Source: Bradyrhizobium diazoefficiens (GTDB lineage Bacteria > Pseudomonadota > Alphaproteobacteria > Rhizobiales > Xanthobacteraceae). From it: a DNA stretch of 64,000 bases. A program made the translations under genes and the position numbers. The notes beneath the pieces are model-generated. The model did no database searches, had not been told where the DNA came from, and saw only the letters and a list, made by a program, of their open reading frames with translations. Where the stretch lies: assembly GCF_018131185.1 (NCBI RefSeq), contig NZ_JAFCJE010000010.1, positions 62,001 to 126,000 on the forward strand. The letters run 5' to 3'. Shown one piece after another: positions 44,294 to 53,435 of the stretch (positions within the stretch are counted from its first letter, which is position 1; every line of letters begins with the position of its first letter).

Positions 44294-45790
44294 ATGTTGA
44301 GGAAATTGTCGATCGTCGCGTTTGCCGCCGCGCTCATCGCGGCGCCTTTGCCCGTGCTGGCGCAGAGCAAGAAGGACAGCGTCGTCATGGCGATGGCGCT
44401 GGAGCCTCCGGGGCTCGATCCGACCAACGCGGCCGCTGCCGCGATTGCCGAGGTCACGCTCTACAACATCTACGAGACCCTGACCAAGATCAACGAGGAC
44501 GGCTCCGTTGCGCCGCTGCTGGCCGAGAGCTGGACCGCATCGCCCGACCTGAAATCCTATACGTTCAAGCTGCGCAAGGGCGTCAAATTCCACAACGGCG
44601 AGCCATTCGATTCCGCCGCGGTGAAGTTCTCGTTCGAGCGCAACGCCGCGCCGAACAGCACCAACAAGGACAAGAGCCTGTACCAGGCTTTCGAGAAGGT
44701 CGAGGCGCCGGACGCCGAGACGGTCGTGATCACCCTGAAATATGGCGAGCCGAACCTGCCGTTCCTGCTGGGGCAGGCGGGCGGCTCGATCGTCGAGCCG
44801 AAGAGCGCCGCGACCAACATCACGCAGCCGGTCGGCACCGGGCCCTATCAGCTCGGGACCTGGGCCAAGGGCTCTTCAATCACGCTGACCAAATGGGCCG
44901 ACTACCGCAACGCCGCCGCGGTCAAGCTGTCCAAGGTGACGATCCGCTTCATCTCGGAGCCGGCGGCGCAGACCGCAGCCCTGCTCTCGGGCGACGTCGA
45001 TGCGTTTCCGCGTGTCGCCGCACAGCGTGCCATGGCGCAGTTCAAGGCCGATCCGCGCTTCACGGTGCTGGTCGGCGGCTCCAGGGCCAAGACCATCGTC
45101 GCGATCAATCACCGCAAGAAGCCGCTCGACGACGTCCGCGTCCGCCGTGCCATTCTCGCCGCGATCGACCGCAAGGCGATGATCGACGGCGCCGTCGACG
45201 GTTTCGGCACGCCGATCGGCAGTTTCTACGTGCCGGGCGCGCTCGGCTATGTCGACACCACCGGCATCAACCCCTACGACCCCGAGAAGGCCAAGAAGCT
45301 GCTCGCTGAGGCCGGCGTCACCACGCCGCTCGAATTGTCACTGAAGCTGCCGCCGCCGTCCTATGCGCGGCAGGGCGGCGAAATCGCCGCAGCCCAGCTC
45401 GCAAAGGTCGGCATCATCGCCAAGATCGAGAACGTCGAATGGGCGCAATGGCTGTCGCAGGTCTTCGCCGGCAATGGCCCGCACAATTTCGATCTCACCA
45501 TCATCAGCCATGTCGAGCCGTTCGACCTCGTCAAGATCACCGAGGCGGACTACTATCTCGGCTACAACAACGCGGCGTACAACGCGCTCTACAAGCAGAT
45601 CGTGTCGACGCCTGACGAGGCGGGCCGCGCAAAGCTGCTCGGTGACGCCCAGCGCATGCTCGCGACCGACGCCGTCTCCGCCTACCTGTACCAGCCGCAG
45701 CTCATCACCATCACCAACAAGAAGCTGAAGGGCGTCTGGAAGGACGTGCCGCAATACGAGAACGATTTCTCGACGTGGTATTGGGAGTAG
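44294..45790 (+). CDS. Peptide/amide ABC transporter substrate-binding protein (DppA/OppA family)
   Basis: A 498-residue periplasmic binding protein (solute-binding family 5) with a signal peptide ending near residue 24 (PVLAQS). Family segments are LEPPGLDPTNAAAAAIAEVT, LRKGVKFHNGEPFDSAAVKFSFER and VRRAILAAIDRKAMIDGAV. It is encoded last in the operon rather than first, unlike dppA in E. coli. GGGGAG precedes the ATG. Flanking amidases suggest the cargo is an amide-bearing compound or peptide, but specificity is not evident. Confidence 0.92.
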   Translation: MLRKLSIVAFAAALIAAPLPVLAQSKKDSVVMAMALEPPGLDPTNAAAAAIAEVTLYNIYETLTKINEDGSVAPLLAESWTASPDLKSYTFKLRKGVKFHNGEPFDSAAVKFSFERNAAPNSTNKDKSLYQAFEKVEAPDAETVVITLKYGEPNLPFLLGQAGGSIVEPKSAATNITQPVGTGPYQLGTWAKGSSITLTKWADYRNAAAVKLSKVTIRFISEPAAQTAALLSGDVDAFPRVAAQRAMAQFKADPRFTVLVGGSRAKTIVAINHRKKPLDDVRVRRAILAAIDRKAMIDGAVDGFGTPIGSFYVPGALGYVDTTGINPYDPEKAKKLLAEAGVTTPLELSLKLPPPSYARQGGEIAAAQLAKVGIIAKIENVEWAQWLSQVFAGNGPHNFDLTIISHVEPFDLVKITEADYYLGYNNAAYNALYKQIVSTPDEAGRAKLLGDAQRMLATDAVSAYLYQPQLITITNKKLKGVWKDVPQYENDFSTWYWE

Positions 45791-45945
45791 GGCAGGGCCA
45801 GCACGCGCCCCTCGAAAACAAAAATCTGAAAAACAACCCCATGCACAGTAACCGGGCGTAGTCATTTCAATGACTTGCGTGTTGCCTGCTGCGGGGCTGG
45901 CGCGGTGCGCCGCGACGTTGACCCGTCGGGCAAAACACTGGCAAC

Positions 45946-47637
45946 ATGGCAACTGGCGGCCTGATGGTTCGGGACGCTCCGTCAGGCGAGGCCGCCGTGA
46001 AGAAGCCATCGCGCCGCGATGCCGATATCGCCGCGGCGGCCGTTAAGGCCGAGCCGCCGGCCTTCTTGAAACTCGCCAATGCCGCGATGAGCGATATCGC
46101 TCAAGCCCTGTCCAACGGACAGGTCGACGCGACGGCGCTGGCCAAAGCTTATCTCGCGCGCATCGAGGCCTATGATCGCGGTGGGCCCGCACTGAACGCC
46201 GTGCGCGCGCTCAATCCCGAGGCGCTCGGGATCGCGGGCAAGCTCGACGGCGTAAAACCATCGGCCAGGCAGCCGCTGGCCGGAATCCCGATCCTGGTGA
46301 AGGACAACATCGCCACCGGCGACGAGCAGTCGACCACGGCGGGCTCGCTGGCGCTGGAGGGCGCGCACGCGAGGGACGACGCGACGATCGTCAAGCTGCT
46401 GCGCGATGCCGGCGCGGTGATCCTGGGCAAGGCGAATCTGACGGAATTCTCCAACATGCTCGCGATCGACATGCCCGCGGGCTACTCCTCGTTGGGTGGT
46501 CAGGTGAAAAATCCCTACGCGCCGGCGTCGATGGACGATCGCGGCTTCCCGCTCGTGCTGCCGGGTGGCTCGAGTGCGGGGTCGGCGGTCGCCGTGGCGG
46601 CCGGCCTGTGCACGGCTTCGATCGGCACCGAGACCTCGGGCTCGCTGCTGTACCCTGCCAGCCAGAATGGCCTCGTCACCATCAAGCCGACGGTCGGACT
46701 CGTCAGCCGCGCCGGCATCGTGCCGATCGCGCACAGCCAGGACACCGCGGGGCCGATGACGCGCACGGTGCGTGACGCGGCCATGCTGCTGAACGTGCTG
46801 GCGGCCGATGACCCGCTCGACCCAGCGACGGAGTTGCAGCGGCGGCCGGCCGATTACACCGCCAATCTCACGCGCGATGCGATGAAGGGTGCACGCATCG
46901 GTGTGCCGAGCGACCCGGCCGACCCGCTGAACGATCCCTTCTACGGCAAGCTGTCGCCGAGGTCGGCCAAGGTGATCGCTGACGCGATCACGGTGCTGGA
47001 AGATCTGGGAGCCGTCATCGTGCGCGCCGGCATGCCGCCGCCTGGCTGGATCGGCGGGCCGGGGACGACCATGGCCGTGCTGAACCGCAATCCGCTGAGC
47101 CGCCACAAAGGCACTGTCGCGAGGCCGCCGGTGGTCTTCCTCTACGAGCTGAAGCGCGATCTCGATCTCTACCTCAGGGATTGGGCGACCGACACCGACA
47201 TCAGGAGCATTGCCGACATCGTCGCCTTCAACGCGGCGCATGCGGAGAAGGCGCTGCGCTTTGGCCAGGACCACTTCCTGGCCGCGAACATGACCAGGGG
47301 CGATTTGAGCGAGCGCGAATACAAGTCGGCGCGTGCCATGGATTTGCTCTCCGCCAGGACGCGCGGCATGGACGCCTACATGAACCGGCACAAGCTTGAC
47401 GCCGTGCTATTCCCCGGCAGTGAAGGATGCGGGATCGCCGCAAAGGCAGGCTACCCCAGCGTCATGGTGCCGGCCGGTTTCATCTCGGGAGCAGACGACA
47501 AGGACACGCCCGACTACCCGCTCGGGATCACCTTCGCAGGCCGGGCCTGGAGCGAACACAAGCTGCTGCGTCTGGCTTACGCCTATGAGCAGGCCTCCGA
47601 CATGCGCCAAACGCCCCCGGATCTGGCGGGCGTCTAG
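45946..47637 (+). CDS. Amidase signature family protein (second amidase)
   Basis: A 563-residue amidase with its own triad: K119 in IPILVKD, S209 in LPGGSSAGSA and nucleophile S233 in GTETSGSLLYP. It is about 90 residues longer than the first amidase, with an N-terminal leader of about 50 residues lacking a signal peptide, and an internal helical region. Close relatives include plant-type and bacterial amidases that act on bulkier amides. It follows the importer after 155 bases and is not obviously co-transcribed. The two amidases flank the transporter genes. Confidence 0.89.
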   Translation: MATGGLMVRDAPSGEAAVKKPSRRDADIAAAAVKAEPPAFLKLANAAMSDIAQALSNGQVDATALAKAYLARIEAYDRGGPALNAVRALNPEALGIAGKLDGVKPSARQPLAGIPILVKDNIATGDEQSTTAGSLALEGAHARDDATIVKLLRDAGAVILGKANLTEFSNMLAIDMPAGYSSLGGQVKNPYAPASMDDRGFPLVLPGGSSAGSAVAVAAGLCTASIGTETSGSLLYPASQNGLVTIKPTVGLVSRAGIVPIAHSQDTAGPMTRTVRDAAMLLNVLAADDPLDPATELQRRPADYTANLTRDAMKGARIGVPSDPADPLNDPFYGKLSPRSAKVIADAITVLEDLGAVIVRAGMPPPGWIGGPGTTMAVLNRNPLSRHKGTVARPPVVFLYELKRDLDLYLRDWATDTDIRSIADIVAFNAAHAEKALRFGQDHFLAANMTRGDLSEREYKSARAMDLLSARTRGMDAYMNRHKLDAVLFPGSEGCGIAAKAGYPSVMVPAGFISGADDKDTPDYPLGITFAGRAWSEHKLLRLAYAYEQASDMRQTPPDLAGV

Positions 47638-47759
47638 ATCATACTCGCCGGGCTGCGCCAAGGACATGTACGAGCAAAGGGAAAGCGGACATGCGCGCCT
47701 GCTCGAGGAAGGTCGTCTGTTGGACCCGAAGCGGACGTTCCGTCGCGTTGCTACCAAGT

Positions 47760-48698
47760 TTAGACCACGGATGATGCATTAGAGCGTCCAGGCGCGACGG
47801 CGACGTGCAAAGTCGCGGAGCCAAATCGTTCAATAAGGAAGTCGAGAAACACCCGAACCTTAGGCAAACGGTGACGTCCAGCCAGGTAAAGAGCCGACAG
47901 CGGTACGGCTTCGGCGTGATGAGTTTCCGTAAGTAACGGTACGAGCAAGCCACCGCGGATCGAGTCGCCGACGACCAGATCGCTAAGCCGAACGATCCCG
48001 GCACCATCAAGCGCCAATCTGAGCGCAGCCTCGGCGTTATCGGTCACCACTCGTGGTTTAATTTCGATCTCCTCTATCTTTCCATGGTTCCGGAATGCCC
48101 ATCGGTAGGGAGTCTGAAACGCCATCACTATGCAACTATGTCTGGCGAGATCGGCTGGAGTTTGCGGCACGCCGTAGCGGGCGAGGTATGCTGGCGATGC
48201 GCACAATAGTCGCGTAACATCCGCGAGCTTTCGCGCCGTCAAAGCCGTCTCCGCCACCGGACCAGCGCGGATCGTCATGTCCGCGTGCTCTGAGACCAGA
48301 TCGACGACGCGATCGGTCAATGCAAGCTCGACGTCGATCTCCGGGTAGCGCGTCAGGAAGTCGGGCATTGCCGGTGCCAACTGATGAATTCCGAACCCAA
48401 TGCTGGTGTTGATACGCAGATGCCCCCGCGGCGCGGCGCGCAACGTCGCGACTTGCGCTTCGGCTTCTTGGATATCGGCAAGAATCTGGCGCGCGCGAGC
48501 GAAATAAATGTCACCTTCAGGCGTGAGCGCCAACCGCCGGGTCGTTCGATGAAGGAGGCGCACGCCAAGCCGATCCTCCAACCGCGTGACAAGCTTGGAA
48601 ACGGCTGAAGGGGTCAGCCCGAGCGCTGTAGCAGCGTTTCCAAAGCTTTGGCGCTCGACAACTTGGACGAACGCCCGCATCTCGTCGGGGCTACTCAT
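47760..48698 (-). CDS. LysR family transcriptional regulator
   Basis: A 312-residue LysR protein with helix-turn-helix FGNAATALGLTPSAVSKLVTRLEDRLG and an effector domain with the TIRAGPVAETAL and DGAGIVRLSDLVV segments typical of the DhsR/AaeR-like subgroup. It ends close to the convergent amidase end. A perfect 14-base palindrome lies 29 bases upstream of its ATG. Its target is unknown; the divergent side holds the GFA gene about 310 bases away. Confidence 0.9.
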   Translation of the reverse strand: MSSPDEMRAFVQVVERQSFGNAATALGLTPSAVSKLVTRLEDRLGVRLLHRTTRRLALTPEGDIYFARARQILADIQEAEAQVATLRAAPRGHLRINTSIGFGIHQLAPAMPDFLTRYPEIDVELALTDRVVDLVSEHADMTIRAGPVAETALTARKLADVTRLLCASPAYLARYGVPQTPADLARHSCIVMAFQTPYRWAFRNHGKIEEIEIKPRVVTDNAEAALRLALDGAGIVRLSDLVVGDSIRGGLLVPLLTETHHAEAVPLSALYLAGRHRLPKVRVFLDFLIERFGSATLHVAVAPGRSNASSVV

Positions 48699-48726
48699 AT
48701 TCGATCCAAAAATTCATCAATCTATT

Positions 48727-48740
48727 TCCTGATATCAGGA
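48727..48740. promoter_or_regulatory. Perfect palindrome upstream of the LysR gene
   Basis: TCCTGATATCAGGA is self-complementary over 14 bases and lies in AT-rich DNA 29 bases before the regulator ATG. Candidate autoregulatory site. Confidence 0.4.
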
Positions 48741-49009
48741 TTATCATTGTTTGAGCGTGGAATACAGTCCCCTCATGACGAAGAACGGAGGGCACGGTGG
48801 CCCGGTCAACGAAAGTTCGACGTCGCCAGAATTGAGCGATCGATTTCGACTCCATTGCGATGAGTGTTGCCCTTCGGGGATAGTGGTTCTCAATCGTTCG
48901 GCCCGTCTTGGGTATGTTTCCTGCCGGCAGAAGACAAAGCGATGCGCTCAAGAACCGCGATGCGCACGTGCATCTTGAAACAGCAGGATTAGCAAAAAGG
49001 GAGCGCTTC
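48741..49009. other. Non-coding gap of about 270 bases before the GFA gene
   Basis: No credible gene is seen. The open frames here lack ribosome-binding sites. The AT content is higher than in the flanking operons, and AAAAAGGGAG at about 48995-49004 serves the GFA gene. The stretch could hold remnants of a lost gene, but nothing recognisable remains. Confidence 0.4.
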
Positions 49010-49447
49010 ATGAAAGTCAGCGGCGCGTGCCACTGTGGCTGCATAGCTTTTGAAGCGGAGGTTGATCCTGCCAAGGTGCTGATCTGTCACTGTACCGATT
49101 GCCAGACGTTGTCTGGCGCGGCCTTCCGTACGGTCGTGGCGACGAAAGAAGGAAGCTTCAAATTGCTGTCGGGCGCGTTGAAAGTTTACATCAAGACCGG
49201 GGAGAGCGGAAACAAGCGAGAGCAGACGTTCTGTCCTGATTGCGGTACACCGATCTATTCGGCGCCGATCGGCGAAGGCGCAAAAGTCCTAAGCTTGCGC
49301 GTCGGCGCCATCAAACAGCGCGACCAATTGATTCCGGCCGATCAGTTTTGGTTTCGCTCAGCGCAAAAGTGGCTGAGTACCTTGCCGACAATAAAGAAGA
49401 TGGAAACCCAACCTGTGTTTGGCCCGCGAGGCGGCTTTAATCGTTAG
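49010..49447 (+). CDS. GFA family protein (zinc-binding CENP-V/GFA fold)
   Basis: A 145-residue protein with the zinc-binding cysteines of the GFA family: C7, C9 and C11 in GACHCGC, C26, C28 and C31 in ICHCTDC, and C75 and C78 in FCPDCGTP. Members were named after glutathione-dependent formaldehyde-activating enzyme, though most have no proven activity. ATG 49010 follows AAAAAGGGAG. Codon use is less GC-biased than in the neighbouring operons. Confidence 0.88.
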   Translation: MKVSGACHCGCIAFEAEVDPAKVLICHCTDCQTLSGAAFRTVVATKEGSFKLLSGALKVYIKTGESGNKREQTFCPDCGTPIYSAPIGEGAKVLSLRVGAIKQRDQLIPADQFWFRSAQKWLSTLPTIKKMETQPVFGPRGGFNR

Positions 49448-49574
49448 AGCACGACACGGCGCCACTCAATCGGCGCCGTTGACCCACAGCAGACATCGAC
49501 GACTTGTCCCCCAGGGTTCCTTCGGCTTAATTAGGTGCACCGCTGGAGCGGGCCCGGACCGTGGAGGTCAAGTC

Positions 49575-50129
49575 ATGAACCGACCGTCGGCTATCAACGC
49601 TACCGATGCGCTCAGCACCTATATTTTGGCGAAGGATACTAACCGTCCGCAATTGATGAAAGATGCATTCGCATCGGACTGCGAATTGAAAATGACTGTA
49701 AAGACGGATGCCATATCGTTTCCAAGCTCAGCGAAGGGATTAGATGAAGTCACTCAAGTTCTGGTGACAAGCTTCGGAGACCAATACCAGAATGTGCGTA
49801 CGTTTTGTCTCTCGCGACCAAGTGCAGACTACCTTCCGCACTTCCAATGCGATTGGCTCGTTGGAATGTCTGCAAGGCAGGGAGGTGCCATTCGCGTGGG
49901 ATGCGGACGATACAATTGGCATTTTAGTTCGGGCGACAATAGGCGCGTGAGCAAGCTCGCGATCGACATCGAAGTTATGTGCGTACTCCCTGCCGAGACC
50001 TCGGAGCCGATCATGCGTTGGCTTGGGGCGTTGCCATATCCTTGGTGTTCAAATCAGCAAGCCTATCGCACCATTCCCGCCATTGACGCCCTGCGACCTA
50101 TAAAAAGCTTCCTGGGATCATCGGCGTAG
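49575..50129 (+). CDS. NTF2/SnoaL-like hypothetical protein
   Basis: A 184-residue protein without signal peptide. The order of a helical N-terminus with DALSTYILAKDTNRPQLMKDAF, a strand region around CELKMTV, a helix DEVTQVLVTSFG, then QCDWLVGM and a strand-rich RVGCGRYNWHF is that of a SnoaL/NTF2-like fold, used by small hydrolases, isomerases and binding proteins. GGAGG lies eight bases before the ATG. GC content is near 47 percent in places, well below the rest of the window, which suggests transfer. Function unknown. Confidence 0.72.
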   Translation: MNRPSAINATDALSTYILAKDTNRPQLMKDAFASDCELKMTVKTDAISFPSSAKGLDEVTQVLVTSFGDQYQNVRTFCLSRPSADYLPHFQCDWLVGMSARQGGAIRVGCGRYNWHFSSGDNRRVSKLAIDIEVMCVLPAETSEPIMRWLGALPYPWCSNQQAYRTIPAIDALRPIKSFLGSSA

Positions 50130-50314
50130 CCACAGGCGCTGCCTTAGGTTTCTAGGAAGCCGCAGTCAAAATGCTTTTTATGCAATTGGGACCTGCGCGG
50201 CTGCAGCTTCCAAAGTCCGCTTTGGCCGGAGGGGTTACGGAGCGGTCCATTTGACCCTTGGCCATTCGAAGGCGGAGTCTTTCCGACGGACAATTAAACT
50301 GCGGAGCAGGATTC

Positions 50315-51148
50315 ATGAACGACACCTCCTCGCAATTATTCTATTTCTACAATCGTCATCCCATCTCGCACGATATTATCGTCGCCAAACTGCGAACAAG
50401 CCGCGGGCATCTCGACAATTTGCGCCCGGAGGACCTGTATGCGTACGACCAGGACCATTATGGCGGCCTCAGCGCCACGGACGAACTGGCGCGACAGGCG
50501 CAGATCGGTCCCGGAACGACCGTCGTCGACTTTTGCGCCGGTCTTGGCGGGACGGTACGCTATCTCGCTCACAAATACGGAGCTGACGTCACCGGCGTTG
50601 AGTTGACGCCCGTTCGCGCTGCAGGCGCGCAAGAACTAACCAGGCTGGTCGGCCTTCAGGGGACGGCGCGGATCATTGAGGGCAACGTGATGGACGTCCA
50701 ACTGGCCGATGCGAGTGCCGATGCGGTTGTCAGCCAGGAATCATTCTGTCACGTCCCAAATGTAGGAAGGGCACTGGCGGAAGCCAGGCGCATTCTAAAC
50801 GCAGGCGGCCGATTGGCTTTTACAGATTGGGTCGCCAATCAGCCGCTTGCAGCCGCGGACGCGCAGCTGATGTGGGACGGCATGGCAATTCAGCCGCTCC
50901 GTTCGATTCCGGACTATCAGCGCTTGGTCGAGGACGTTGGCTTGAAGGTGCTCTCTGTCACTGACTTGACTGAGGAATGGCAACCGATCCTCAAAGAGCG
51001 GCTCGCGATGTACCAACGGCTGCGCGAGGAAGCGAAGCAGTCCGGAACTCCAGAGGGACACGACGCATTTCACGAATCTTACATTCGATTCGTCGACCTC
51101 ATTCAACAGCGCAAGCTCGGCGGCGTCCGAATTGTAGCAAACAAGTAG
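50315..51148 (+). CDS. SAM-dependent methyltransferase (class I)
   Basis: A 277-residue methyltransferase. Motif I is VVDFCAGLGGTVRYLA (about residues 68-83), followed by ADVTGVELT, and a motif-IV-like VSQESFCHVPNVGRALAEARRIL. This arrangement resembles small-molecule methyltransferases such as sarcosine/dimethylglycine or phosphoethanolamine N-methyltransferases, and the ESFCH region is typical of that group. The ATG at 50315 is chosen because GGAGCAGG lies upstream. It lies in the lower-GC patch, without an obvious pathway partner. Confidence 0.85.
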   Translation: MNDTSSQLFYFYNRHPISHDIIVAKLRTSRGHLDNLRPEDLYAYDQDHYGGLSATDELARQAQIGPGTTVVDFCAGLGGTVRYLAHKYGADVTGVELTPVRAAGAQELTRLVGLQGTARIIEGNVMDVQLADASADAVVSQESFCHVPNVGRALAEARRILNAGGRLAFTDWVANQPLAAADAQLMWDGMAIQPLRSIPDYQRLVEDVGLKVLSVTDLTEEWQPILKERLAMYQRLREEAKQSGTPEGHDAFHESYIRFVDLIQQRKLGGVRIVANK

Positions 51149-51280
51149 GCGGCAACGCTCCGTGCGTGTCATCGGGTGATCAAATAGCCAGTCACTTGCT
51201 ACAAGACCAATTGGCTGCGCCCCTATGGGGCGATGCGTGTCGCGCAACTTAAAAAGTCAACGTCGCTATGGAGGAGCTTG

Positions 51281-51589
51281 ATGGCCAAGGGTTATTGGGT
51301 CGCATTTGCGGACGTGTCTGATCCGGAGGGTTACAAAGCCTACATTGCCGAGAACGCAAGGGCATTCCGCAAGTACGGCGGCCGCTTTCTCACACGAGGA
51401 GGCAAATCGGAAACGCCGGAGGGCCAGACGCGTTCGCGGACAGTCGTGATTGAATTTCCCGATTATGCTGCCGCAGTCGAATGCTACCGCTCGCCGGAGT
51501 ATGCGAAGGCCATGGCGCTCAGACAGGGCAAATCGCTTATGGATCTGGCTATAGTCGAAGGCTACGACGGTCCGCAGCCTACGGATTGA
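51281..51589 (+). CDS. DUF1330 domain protein
   Basis: A 102-residue protein that is almost entirely a DUF1330 domain (ferredoxin-like alpha-beta fold). Key segments are KGYWVAFADVSDPEGYKAYI, a basic middle GGRFLTRGG and VVIEFPDYAAAVECYRSPEY. Such proteins are common and have no established reaction; they resemble dimeric ABM-type domains. GGAGGAG precedes the ATG by four to five bases. The gap of about 200 bases to the next gene holds nothing recognisable. Confidence 0.88.
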   Translation: MAKGYWVAFADVSDPEGYKAYIAENARAFRKYGGRFLTRGGKSETPEGQTRSRTVVIEFPDYAAAVECYRSPEYAKAMALRQGKSLMDLAIVEGYDGPQPTD

Positions 51590-51793
51590 ACGTATTGATA
51601 TCTGCTGTTGGGCCCTTTGCGGACATTCGCTGCTACACTGTCGACATCCGCTTTGGTCCCGATGCAGGCTTCCCCCGAAGCTGAAGGCAGCCGCGGGAAA
51701 GGACATTGAACGTTTGGAACCCTCGTGCGTTAATCGGCGGATGACCGCTGGATGCACCATCCGGCATGACGATGCGGCCGCGGAGTTCGGTTC

Positions 51794-52768
51794 TTGCTCA
51801 AGCTTTACAGGTGGCCGTCCGACGACTGGCGGAGTATCGGCGCAGAAATGCCCTCGGAGATCATCTGGGCCGATCTGCTGAATGCGACCGACGAGGAGAA
51901 GCGGTTCGTCGAGCGGTTGCTCAGGATACGTATCCCATCCGAGGAGTCGCTCAGCGAAATCGAGGCGTCGAGCCGTCTGATTTCTGACCAGGGCACCCTG
52001 TATCTCAGCTCTCCGGCGGTGCGGCTCGACGAGGAGAACGAGGCCGAGATCACGCCGGTGGGCTTCGTCATCGGCCCGCACGTGCTGGTCACGGTGCGTT
52101 TTGCCGAGCTGCCGATCTTCGATGACATCGGTAAACGCATCGGCTCGGACGACAGCCTGGAGAACGGCATGTGCGTGTTCACCAGCCTGCTCGAAGCCAT
52201 GATCGACCGCGGCGCCGATGTTCTGGAGCATCTCGGCGGCAAGGTCGACAAGCTGTCGCGGGGAGTTTTCAGGGGCGGGCTCGTACGCAGCCAGCGGCCG
52301 GTGCGCTCCAGCCGCAGGATGCGCGAGGCGCTGGAGAACATCGGCGAGCTTGCCGATCGGCTCGCGAAGGCGCGCGACGTTCTGCTCGGGGTCGGGCGCG
52401 TCGCCTCGTTCGCCGGCGATGTCGGCAGTGAATGGATCACGGCCGCGTCGAAGAAGCGGCTCGAGGCCGTGTCGAAGGACGTCGCTTCGCTCGGCGACTA
52501 CGAGACGCGACTGTCCGACAAGATCCAGCTGCTGCTCGACGCCGTGCTCGGCTTCATCAACATCCAGCAGAACGAGCTGTTCAAGATACTGACGATCGTC
52601 TCGGTCGTTGGTGTACCGCCAACGATCCTGGTTGGCATCTGGGGCATGAATTTCGAGCACATGCCCGAGCTGGACTGGACGTTCGGTTATCCGCTGGCCT
52701 GGCTTGCCGTCATTGCCAGCGGCCTGCTGCCGCTGATCTGGTTCAAGCGGCGCGGCTGGTTCGATTGA
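51794..52768 (+). CDS. zntB: CorA-family metal transporter (ZntB-like)
   Basis: A 324-residue protein of the CorA/ZntB family. The long cytosolic domain is followed by two C-terminal spans, with the pore signature GMN in LVGIWGMNFEHMPEL. ZntB proteins transport zinc, while CorA transports magnesium; the sequence cannot decide between them. The start is TTG 51794, as no in-frame ATG fits the family N-terminus MLKLYRW. The gene ends at a hairpin shared with the convergent esterase. Confidence 0.85.
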   Translation: MLKLYRWPSDDWRSIGAEMPSEIIWADLLNATDEEKRFVERLLRIRIPSEESLSEIEASSRLISDQGTLYLSSPAVRLDEENEAEITPVGFVIGPHVLVTVRFAELPIFDDIGKRIGSDDSLENGMCVFTSLLEAMIDRGADVLEHLGGKVDKLSRGVFRGGLVRSQRPVRSSRRMREALENIGELADRLAKARDVLLGVGRVASFAGDVGSEWITAASKKRLEAVSKDVASLGDYETRLSDKIQLLLDAVLGFINIQQNELFKILTIVSVVGVPPTILVGIWGMNFEHMPELDWTFGYPLAWLAVIASGLLPLIWFKRRGWFD

Positions 52769-52771
52769 GAG

Positions 52772-52801
52772 GCGGCGCACCGTTCGGAAACGATGCGCCG
52801 C
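52772..52801. terminator. Bidirectional terminator-like hairpin between zntB and the esterase gene
   Basis: GCGGCGCA (52772-52779) pairs with TGCGCCGC (52794-52801), and CGTT-CGGA-AACG adds an inner stem. It lies between two convergent genes, three bases after the zntB stop codon and seven bases before the end of the esterase gene. Confidence 0.65.
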
Positions 52802-52808
52802 TGCTCGA

Positions 52809-53435
52809 TCATGCTGCCTCGGCCTGGACATTGCCGATCCAGTCGCGGGCCAGCGTGACATCGGCTTGCGACAATTGATGGCCCGCCGGCAGGATCCTGT
52901 GGCTCACGCGCGCGCCAGCCTGCGATAGCGTCGCCGCGAGCCGAGCCGAATTGCCGGCCGGCACGATCGGATCGCTTTGCCCGGACAACAGCAGCACGGG
53001 CTTGCCCGCAAGATCGGCGGGTGGCGGATCCGATAGCGGCACCATGGCGCGCAGCAGGATCGCGCCGGCAAGCACGTCCGGCTTCAGTAACAACAGCGCG
53101 GCCGCGATGTTGGCCCCGTTGGAGAAGCCGACCGCAACCGGTGCGGCGATGCCGTATTGCTCTCGCGCATCCGCGATGAAGTTGCCGAGCTCATGCGCGC
53201 GCCGGCGCAAATCCTCTTCGTCGAACACGCCTTCGGCGAGCCGGCGGAAGAAGCGCGGCATGCCGTGCTCGAGCACGCGGCCGCGCGGCGACAGCAGGGC
53301 GGAGCCGGGCGAGATCATCTTGCCGAGCCCGAGCAGGTCGGTCTCGTCACCGCCGGTGCCGTGCAGCAGCAGGAGCGGAGGGGAGCCCGCGCGGGTCGCG
53401 GGCTCGAAGCGATGGATGAATGCAGTGTCGGTCAT
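52809..53435 (-). CDS. Alpha/beta hydrolase, MhqD-like carboxylesterase
   Basis: A 208-residue esterase of the phospholipase/carboxylesterase family. The catalytic triad is visible as S105 in VGFSNGAN, D155 in SGQSDPIVPAG and H186 in PAGHQLS. LLLLHGTGGDETDLL holds the oxyanion region. The start overlaps the end of the dioxygenase gene by four bases (ATGA), so the two form an operon. The combination with a VOC ring-cleaving dioxygenase is the MhqO-MhqD pair of Bacillus, which removes toxic hydroquinones and quinones. Confidence 0.88.
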   Translation of the reverse strand: MTDTAFIHRFEPATRAGSPPLLLLHGTGGDETDLLGLGKMISPGSALLSPRGRVLEHGMPRFFRRLAEGVFDEEDLRRRAHELGNFIADAREQYGIAAPVAVGFSNGANIAAALLLLKPDVLAGAILLRAMVPLSDPPPADLAGKPVLLLSGQSDPIVPAGNSARLAATLSQAGARVSHRILPAGHQLSQADVTLARDWIGNVQAEAA

